From Acidimicrobiaceae bacterium (lineage in GTDB: Bacteria > Actinomycetota > Acidimicrobiia > Acidimicrobiales > UBA10347): a DNA stretch of 20,537 bases. This document shows, piece by piece, positions 15,338-20,537 of this stretch; the stretch's first letter is position 1; each line of letters starts with the position of its first letter. Both the position numbers and the translations under genes were made by a program. The notes below the pieces were generated by a model. That model was not told where the DNA came from and searched no databases. It saw only the letters and a program-made list of their open reading frames with translations. The stretch is taken from positions 1-20,537 of the forward strand of contig DNHM01000310.1 of NCBI GenBank assembly GCA_003485885.1, read 5' to 3'.

Positions 15338-17922
15338 GAGGCGCTCACTGTCTGGTGGCGATCCTGGTCGGCCAGGATCTGCATCATTTCTCGGGCCACC
15401 ATGGGTCCGGCGTTTTGGTTCTGTCCGGTCACCAGGTTCCCATCGACCACCCAATGGTTGGCGAGTGGGTCACGGAACTTGGTTTCACTCTCAAACAGGG
15501 CTCCGGCGCTACGAAGCTCCCGTTCGGGGTGGTGGGGTGTCGCATCGATGCCGAGTTCATGGACCTGCTTGTCGGTGACCGCCGAGATTTTGCGTCCTGC
15601 GACGAGCGGCGAACCGTCGGTGGCCTTCGCGTTGAGCAGCCCGAGGGGGCCGTGGCACACGCCGCCGATGACTTTGCCAGCAGCGTTTGCTTCGGTGATT
15701 TTTACGCCCAGATCTTCGGAGAAGCCAAAGTCGAATGCGGCGCCCCAACCGCCAGCGAGGAATACGACGTCGTACTTGGTCATGTCGAGGCCGCCGATTG
15801 CTAGCGAGTGAGCCACCTTGTCGCGAAAGTCATCGTCTGCCATAAACCGGTCGTCCTCTGGCGTGCGGACCACGGGCCGGAGCGACTTGGGATCGACGGC
15901 GATCATGCCGCCAGCAGGACTGGCCAGGTCAACGTCCATACCAGCATCGAGGAACGCGTAGTACGGCACGGTCATTTCACTGGCGAACACACCGGTTGGT
16001 TTGGCGATGTCGAGCCAGGCAACGTTGGTGGCAATAACAAGGCCACGTTTACCGGCAAGGTTGAAACTGGTGGCCTCGGGATCGTCGGGATGCATACCGA
16101 GCTTTTGTACGAGCTTCCGAAGCGCTCGAGCCGGCGGGGGAGGGGTCTTGGTCATCGGTCCTGCTGTTGGTTGGCGTGGTTCGTAGGGCCACGGGTGGTT
16201 GCGTTCGGGTACAGCGCGGGTGCGTTCTGCGTTCAGCACGCTCCTCATGCGATCGAAGACATCGGCGATTGCCGGGTCATCGTCGATGTCGTGCCATCGG
16301 TTGTTGGCTTCGATGGGGTCGGCGTTCAGGTCATAGAGCTCCCACTGGTCGGACAGCGGGTCGCTTCGATAGGTGTCAGGGCCAGGCCCGCCGCTGGCGG
16401 CGAGGTGCCGCACGCCAGGTTCGGTCCACGTCGCCGCGTCATCGAACACGCGCACCAGTTTCCACAACGTGCCGTCGAGGCGGTGGACAAGGCCCTCGAA
16501 GTTCGATGCCACATGAGCCGGGGTGCTGATACGTAGTGGCAATGGTGGCTTGGTCGTGCGCTTGAGCCGCCGGGCGAGACCTGAAGCACCAGTGTCGCCT
16601 TCGAGCATGTTGTCATTCGTCATCAGATAGACCGCACGATCGCGGTCGGCTGCCGATGGGTCAACAACGACCGGCATCAGATTTGCACCCGGCAAAGGAT
16701 GCACTTCGGTGAAGTCTTCCCGTAGTCGGTCGGCAGCGGCTGTCTCCTCGATCCCAGCGGCAGCGAGCAATGTTGGAATGATGTCTATGTGCGACGTGGG
16801 TGCATCGTTGATGGCTGCACCCGTCGTGGCGGAAGATCCAACGAGCGCGATCGAGAACGGCACGCGGGTGGCCTCGTCGTACAGATTGAACCACTTCTGA
16901 TGTAGGCCACCATGAGCGCCGAGTAGATCGCCATGATCCGAGGTTTTCACGATGACGGCATCGGAACCCTGGTCGGTCACCGCTCGCCGAACACGATCGA
17001 GCGGTCCATCGACTTCGGCATGCAACCGGTGGTACAGGTCGCGGTACTCCTGCGCTCGTTTGGTATAGGTGCCCATGACGGCACGAACCGGTCCGTAACC
17101 AGACGGGTAAGTGTCACGGAAGGCGATCTGTGCCGCGGGTTTGGTTGCCAGATCCTCGTGCTGGGTCGGCGCCTCGGGCACGTTCGGTGGGGCGAGCGTC
17201 GAAGGTTCGAGTGGGCTGCCACGGCGAGCCCACGCAGGAAAAAGCACGATGTCGTGCGGGTTCACGAAGCTTGCGACCAACAGAAATGGTCGCAGCGCGT
17301 CGGGGTCTCCGACGGCTCGTTTTGCATAACGATCCTCGAGCCACGCCACCACGCGATCGGCGATCAGCGGATCGCGACGCACCCCGGCATCGCGTAGGGC
17401 CCCGCCGTGGGGTTCTGGCCCGATCCAACCCGAGAAGCCGAACGGTTCGAGCTGGTCGGCGGTGCGGTACTGCTCGACGCCCGCGCGCAACACATTGCCA
17501 TCGTCATCGTTGGTATCGATGCGATCGCCGTCGGCGTCGTGAAGGTCGGCATGGCTGATATGCCATTTGCCGTCGTAGTGCGTGTCGTACCCAGCGGTTC
17601 GGAACCAGTGGCCAAGCGTGGGTACCTCACCTTCACGTAGCCACCGCATGCGCGAGTCATCGGCCATCTTGCCCAGGCCATCGGTCTGGGAGACGCCATG
17701 GACCTCGGGGTAGTGGCCGGTGAAGATCGTTGGTCGGCTCGGCACACAGGCAAGCGAACCGGTGTAGTGGCGACCGAAGTTGACCGCGTTGTCTTGGAAC
17801 CATAGGGCTCCTGGAAGCGCTGTTCGGCGCCACGCAGCCACTTGGGGTGACTCGTAGGGGGGAGCATCTCGCTCTTCGTCGGTCATAAGTATGACCACGT
17901 CGGGGCGGTGTGTATCGGTCAT
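15334..17922 (-). CDS. Sulfatase fused to DJ-1/PfpI domain
   Basis: An 862-residue protein. Residues 1 to about 585 are a type I sulfatase: CVPSR (Cys59-Arg63) is the CxPSR signature whose Cys becomes formylglycine, with metal-site sequence near MTDEERD, substrate-side GKWH, and the late TSDHGD and LHQKW motifs. Residues about 590-862 form a DJ-1/PfpI (class I amidotransferase-like) domain with nucleophile Cys756 in GGVCHGP and a likely acidic partner Glu649. The junction contains Met590 (ATG at 16155) preceded by AGGA, so the second domain could also start separately. The frame is open throughout. The start at 17922 overlaps the SRPBCC stop (ATGA). No signal peptide is visible, so it is probably cytoplasmic. 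Substrates are unknown; a formylglycine-generating enzyme or anaerobic maturase must be elsewhere. Confidence 0.9.
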   Translation of the reverse strand: MTDTHRPDVVILMTDEERDAPPYESPQVAAWRRTALPGALWFQDNAVNFGRHYTGSLACVPSRPTIFTGHYPEVHGVSQTDGLGKMADDSRMRWLREGEVPTLGHWFRTAGYDTHYDGKWHISHADLHDADGDRIDTNDDDGNVLRAGVEQYRTADQLEPFGFSGWIGPEPHGGALRDAGVRRDPLIADRVVAWLEDRYAKRAVGDPDALRPFLLVASFVNPHDIVLFPAWARRGSPLEPSTLAPPNVPEAPTQHEDLATKPAAQIAFRDTYPSGYGPVRAVMGTYTKRAQEYRDLYHRLHAEVDGPLDRVRRAVTDQGSDAVIVKTSDHGDLLGAHGGLHQKWFNLYDEATRVPFSIALVGSSATTGAAINDAPTSHIDIIPTLLAAAGIEETAAADRLREDFTEVHPLPGANLMPVVVDPSAADRDRAVYLMTNDNMLEGDTGASGLARRLKRTTKPPLPLRISTPAHVASNFEGLVHRLDGTLWKLVRVFDDAATWTEPGVRHLAASGGPGPDTYRSDPLSDQWELYDLNADPIEANNRWHDIDDDPAIADVFDRMRSVLNAERTRAVPERNHPWPYEPRQPTAGPMTKTPPPPARALRKLVQKLGMHPDDPEATSFNLAGKRGLVIATNVAWLDIAKPTGVFASEMTVPYYAFLDAGMDVDLASPAGGMIAVDPKSLRPVVRTPEDDRFMADDDFRDKVAHSLAIGGLDMTKYDVVFLAGGWGAAFDFGFSEDLGVKITEANAAGKVIGGVCHGPLGLLNAKATDGSPLVAGRKISAVTDKQVHELGIDATPHHPERELRSAGALFESETKFRDPLANHWVVDGNLVTGQNQNAGPMVAREMMQILADQDRHQTVSAS

Positions 17923-18386
17923 GCTGCGCCTTCGTTCATGCGTGCTTCGACCCGTGCCGCTAGGCCGCTGAGCATCTGCTCCGATGCAGATCCCAGGCGT
18001 TTGCCAACGGCTTTGGCGATCAGCTGCTGGGGCGGTCGGGGGCCGGCATCGATTTCGGTTGTCAGCACCACCCGAGTGATCGGTGCAGCGGCACTACCTG
18101 ACTCGACCAGGTTCCACGTGTTGGTGAGCGACTTGATCACAGGCGGAAGTCCACTGATGCGATAACCAAGCGCGACAGCTGGCTCCCATCGCTCGACGGT
18201 TTCGATAATGGTCGAGCCGTCGGTCTGGATTCGACGCACCATCCCGACACCTTCGGTCTGCTCGGTCATGAGGCACGAGTGGTCCACGTTCGAAGCCCAG
18301 GCGCTGATGGCTGCGAAGTCGGCGAGTGTGGCCCAGATCGTCTCGGCGGTGGCCGAGATCGTTGTGGTTCGTTCAACCGCGATCAT
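17919..18386 (-). CDS. SRPBCC/polyketide-cyclase-like protein
   Basis: A 155-residue START/SRPBCC-type ligand-binding protein. The pattern VERTTTISATAETIWATLADFAAISAW, then VGMVRRIQTDGSTIIETVERWEP and a long C-terminal helix, is typical. Such proteins bind hydrophobic ligands in a helix-grip cavity; some are cyclases, many are of unknown role. The ATG at 18386 is chosen because the protein similarity begins there; an in-frame start at 18650 would lie inside the dehalogenase gene. Its start overlaps the frameshifted dehalogenase end by 14 nt, but with the frameshift corrected the dehalogenase stop would lie 2 nt before this ATG. Its own stop overlaps the sulfatase start. Confidence 0.85.
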   Translation of the reverse strand: MIAVERTTTISATAETIWATLADFAAISAWASNVDHSCLMTEQTEGVGMVRRIQTDGSTIIETVERWEPAVALGYRISGLPPVIKSLTNTWNLVESGSAAAPITRVVLTTEIDAGPRPPQQLIAKAVGKRLGSASEQMLSGLAARVEARMNEGAA

Positions 18387-19296
18387 CGTCAGCCTCGGGC
18401 GACGGCGTCGATGATGACCTGGGCAATCTGAGGTGCGCCGTCTTCCTGGAAAAATGGTGTGCGTTCTCGATGGTGACGTGCGGCTGACCTTGAGCACCAG
18501 GAACGAGTTTGAGGAATGGGGCGTCGCCGCCAGCCGTGATGGGGTCACTGTCGCTGAAGCAGGTGATGAACGGTTTGTCCCACATCGTGAACACGTTCCA
18601 CGCTGCCTGGTTCGCTGGTACCGCCGGGTCGTCGACCGACGTCGGGACAAGCGATGGAAAGATGCGCGCCCCCTCTTTGAATGTTTCGTCGGGAAACGGA
18701 GCGTCGTACGCAGCGATCTCGTCGTTGCTGAGTTCGGTCAGCGTCGCACTATTGAGGAGCTGCCCAATCGGAAACACCGGTGACTCTTGGCTGAACTGTT
18801 GCCACTGCGAGAAGGCTTTGCCCGGACTTCCTTGGCCAACCGGCAAACCGGTGTTGCCGACAATGACTCGGGCAAAGCGGTCGGGGTTCTCGGCGACGAG
18901 TCGCAGGCCTACAAGCCCACCCCAGTCTTGGCCGAAGAATGTGGTGTCTTGCAGATCGAGATGATCGACGATCGCCGCTTGCATCCAGCCGACGTGGCGC
19001 TCGTAGGTGTAGTCGCTCTTCTCGGACGGTTTGTCGCTCTTGCCGAAGCCGACCAGGTCGGGTGCGATTACCCGCAGACCGGCGCCGGTGAGCAGCGGAA
19101 TCATCTTGCGGTACAGGTAGCTCCAACTCGGCTCACCGTGCATGGCCAGCACGACCGGACCGTCGGCGGGACCCTCGTCGAGGTAGTGGACCCGCAACGT
19201 GCCGCCGTCGAGGTCATCGACCTCGACGTAGTGTGGGGTAAACGGATAACCGGGAAGGTCAACGAATCGTTCGTCAGGCGTGCGTAGTGATTTCAT
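18373..19296 (-). CDS. Haloalkane dehalogenase (HLD-I like), C-terminal frameshift
   Basis: An alpha/beta-hydrolase of the haloalkane dehalogenase family, which hydrolyses a carbon-halogen bond to an alcohol and halide. The oxyanion/halide motif HGEP (53-56), nucleophile Asp124 with halide-binding Trp125 (GQDWGG), catalytic acid in SDSD (Asp251) and catalytic His281 (NAHHF) are all present. After Phe282 the frame goes wrong: 26 odd residues to a stop at 18373. The neighbouring frame gives FQEDGAPQIAQVIID, the normal C-terminal helix, with a stop at 18389-18391. One base lost from the A5 run at 18450-18454 explains this. The ATG at 19296 has AAGGA 7 nt upstream. First enzyme gene after TetR, 44 nt away. 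Confidence 0.9.
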   Translation of the reverse strand: MKSLRTPDERFVDLPGYPFTPHYVEVDDLDGGTLRVHYLDEGPADGPVVLAMHGEPSWSYLYRKMIPLLTGAGLRVIAPDLVGFGKSDKPSEKSDYTYERHVGWMQAAIVDHLDLQDTTFFGQDWGGLVGLRLVAENPDRFARVIVGNTGLPVGQGSPGKAFSQWQQFSQESPVFPIGQLLNSATLTELSNDEIAAYDAPFPDETFKEGARIFPSLVPTSVDDPAVPANQAAWNVFTMWDKPFITCFSDSDPITAGGDAPFLKLVPGAQGQPHVTIENAHHFSRKTAHLRLPRSSSTPSPEADDDRG

Positions 19297-19340
19297 TGTG
19301 ACGTCCTTGCGTCGGGGGAGGGAAGGAGCCGGCCTGGTTG

Positions 19341-19961
19341 TCAGGTTGTCTCGTTGGTGTCACGAGTCCAGTGTGAGATCAAGGCTTCGAGAGCGGTGTT
19401 CCAGGTAGTGGTTATCTGACGAGCGGACCGAGCATGAGCGCTGCTCATCACATCGAAGGCTTCGGGTGAAGTTGTGGCATCGATAAGTGCCAGAAGATTC
19501 GCTGCCTGGGTTGGAGTGAGCTGATCGAGATCGGCAGCGAATCGTTGCTTTGTTTGGGCAGCAAATTGATAACGTAAGTTGGCGATCCCTTCGACGAGCG
19601 TCTCGTGGTCGAGTGCTCGGGAGCGTGCAATACGTAGAAGCCCGCTGGCCACACCGATAAGTTCGACTCGCGCTCGAACATGGGAACGAATCCGCTCGGC
19701 TCGGGGAGCATCGGCATCTTCGACCGCAAACAGATGGGCGAAGCGGGGATGGAACTCTTCAAGTGCCCGCCGCTGTAAATCGGCGAGCCCATCGAAGTTC
19801 CGGAACACCGATGACACCGAGATGCCGGCACGCTCAGCCACGTCGTCGACGCCCGGTGGGATCTTGCCCTCGGCAACCAGGGAGAACACCGCATCGATCA
19901 CGGCCTCGCGGCTCCGTTGTCGGCGTGCGTGGCGGCCATCGACCTGCTGCGCTGATCCCAT
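19341..19961 (-). CDS. TetR-family transcriptional regulator
   Basis: A 206-residue repressor with the standard N-terminal helix-turn-helix (RQRSREAVIDAVFSLVAEG...VDDVAERAGISVSSVFRNFDGLADL) and a variable helical C-terminal ligand domain. The ATG at 19961 is preferred over an in-frame start at 20081 because a promoter (-35 at 19991, -10 at 19968) ends 6 nt before it and the HTH begins soon after. A 23-bp inverted repeat covers the -35, so the gene probably represses itself and the genes downstream: dehalogenase, SRPBCC, sulfatase-DJ-1 and DUF1330-like. The inducer may be a halogenated or sulfated compound; this is inference from the operon. Confidence 0.9.
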   Translation of the reverse strand: MGSAQQVDGRHARRQRSREAVIDAVFSLVAEGKIPPGVDDVAERAGISVSSVFRNFDGLADLQRRALEEFHPRFAHLFAVEDADAPRAERIRSHVRARVELIGVASGLLRIARSRALDHETLVEGIANLRYQFAAQTKQRFAADLDQLTPTQAANLLALIDATTSPEAFDVMSSAHARSARQITTTWNTALEALISHWTRDTNETT

Positions 19962-19967
19962 CACGGC

Positions 19968-19996
19968 AATGTAGGCAGCGCTGGGACAAATTGCAA
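19968..19996 (-). promoter_or_regulatory. Promoter of the TetR-led operon
   Basis: On the minus strand TTGCAA (19991-19996) and TACATT (19968-19973) are separated by exactly 17 nt. The -10 ends 6 nt before the ATG at 19961, so transcription probably starts at or next to the start codon. Confidence 0.6.
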
Positions 19997-20011
19997 GTGC
20001 AACTCGCAATT
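19989..20011. promoter_or_regulatory. 23-bp inverted repeat, probable TetR operator
   Basis: AATTGC (19989-19994) and GCAATT (20006-20011) form perfect 6-bp arms around an 11-nt spacer. The repeat covers the -35 of the TetR promoter and lies about 140 nt upstream of the divergent flavin-reductase-like gene. Size and place are typical of TetR operators. Confidence 0.6.
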
Positions 20012-20152
20012 GTCTGGATTGGCGATCAGTAGCTCCTGATTGTGCGCAGTGTGGTCGCGTTTCTGGTGGGCCCCTCGACATGGCAGGCGCTCACCGACGT
20101 GATCGACTCCCTTGGTACGCCAATCATGCAGGGGGCGTAATGTCTACCCGGG

Positions 20153-20158
20153 TAACGT
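20153..20158 (+). promoter_or_regulatory. Putative -10 box (TAACGT), leaderless start
   Basis: TAACGT fits TAnnnT and ends 6 nt before the ATG at 20165. The palindrome ACCCGGGT (20147-20154) overlaps it. No clear -35 or ribosome site was seen. Confidence 0.4.
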
Positions 20159-20164
20159 GCCTTC

Positions 20165-20537
20165 ATGGCAACGTTCACTCCGGCAGAGATTGGTCACACC
20201 GACGCATACAAGCTGATGACTGGGCTGGTGATTCCGCGGCCGATCGGCTGGATCGGCACCATCGATGACCAGGATCGTCCGAACCTGGCGCCGTATTCGT
20301 TCTTCCAATGTGTGGCGACGAACCCGCCGGTGGTGCTGTTCTCGGCCGGCATCTCGGACGGCCACGAAAAAGACAGCCTGGTGAACACCCGGGCGACGGG
20401 GGAGTTCACCTGCAACCTGGTCGACATGGCAACCGTCGAAGCTATGAATCAATCAGCGGCAGAACTCGATCGGGGCGAGAGCGAGTTCGATTTCGCTGGA
20501 CTCACACCGCTTGCGTCGGAATCGATCGCGGCTCCTC
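20165..20537 (+). CDS. Flavin reductase-like protein (5' part)
   Basis: The first 124 codons of a gene that runs off the right edge. The start region YKLMTGLVIPRPIGWIGTID, then RPNLAPYSFFQCVATNPPVVLFSAG and GEFTCNLVDMATVEAMNQSA, is characteristic of flavin-reductase-like (FMN-binding split barrel) proteins. The SFF.....PP segment binds FMN. These either reduce flavin for two-component monooxygenases or act on small substrates. The ATG at 20165 fits a leaderless transcript from the box at 20153. It is divergent from the TetR operon and may share its operator region; it could supply reduced flavin to an enzyme such as the LLM monooxygenase at 12199-13275, which is speculation. Confidence 0.88.
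   Translation, partial: MATFTPAEIGHTDAYKLMTGLVIPRPIGWIGTIDDQDRPNLAPYSFFQCVATNPPVVLFSAGISDGHEKDSLVNTRATGEFTCNLVDMATVEAMNQSAAELDRGESEFDFAGLTPLASESIAAP

Overview
The window reads as a chromosomal segment of a GC-rich bacterium, most likely an actinobacterium of the Acidimicrobiia kind. This is inferred from gene content (an FHA/Ser-Thr kinase pair, F420/FMN split-barrel and LLM flavoenzymes, a large acyl-CoA dehydrogenase, a UGSC selenoprotein) and from four genes whose start codons follow a TAnnnT box at the same 6-nt distance, as in leaderless transcripts. No marker gene fixes the taxon. No rRNA, tRNA, CRISPR array or insertion sequence was seen, and no gene-free stretch exceeds 300 bases.

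Bases 1-5641: the 3' end of a plus-strand gene meets a tightly coupled minus-strand operon of five genes. In transcription order these are an FAD/NAD(P)-type oxidoreductase (4070-5641), a four-helix membrane protein (3630-4073), a TauE/SafE-type transporter (2362-3630), a divergent Ser/Thr kinase (1553-2365) and a proline-rich zinc-ribbon/FHA protein (243-1556). Every junction overlaps by 1 or 4 nt. The set looks like a membrane redox/transport module read by a phospho-signalling pair, and I know no name for it.

Bases 5764-8848: an acyl-CoA dehydrogenase is divergent from a two-gene plus-strand operon. The second gene of that operon is a selenoprotein of the UGSC family. Its reading frame crosses an in-frame TGA at 8603-8605, giving Sec-Gly-Ser-Cys, with a plausible bacterial SECIS hairpin just downstream. 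This is the strongest single find.

Bases 8870-12188: a signalling patch with several broken genes. It holds a GNAT domain interrupted by an in-frame TAG and followed in the same frame by a CBS pair, an intact PPOX-type flavin protein, a USP-like/receiver protein with a single-base frameshift, and a histidine kinase whose GAF domain lacks its N-terminal part. The last two face each other head to head and both lack their 5' ends, which looks like a rearrangement (or assembly) junction near 11260-11295.

Bases 12199-14465: an SsuD-like LLM monooxygenase divergent from an ADP-ribosylglycohydrolase.

Bases 14501-20537: a TetR-led minus-strand operon: TetR, haloalkane dehalogenase (with a C-terminal frameshift), SRPBCC protein, a sulfatase fused to a DJ-1/PfpI domain, and a DUF1330-like protein. 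A 23-bp inverted repeat lies over the -35 of the TetR promoter, so the operon is probably autoregulated. A divergent flavin-reductase-like gene runs off the right edge. Together these suggest inducible breakdown of halogenated and/or sulfated organic compounds.
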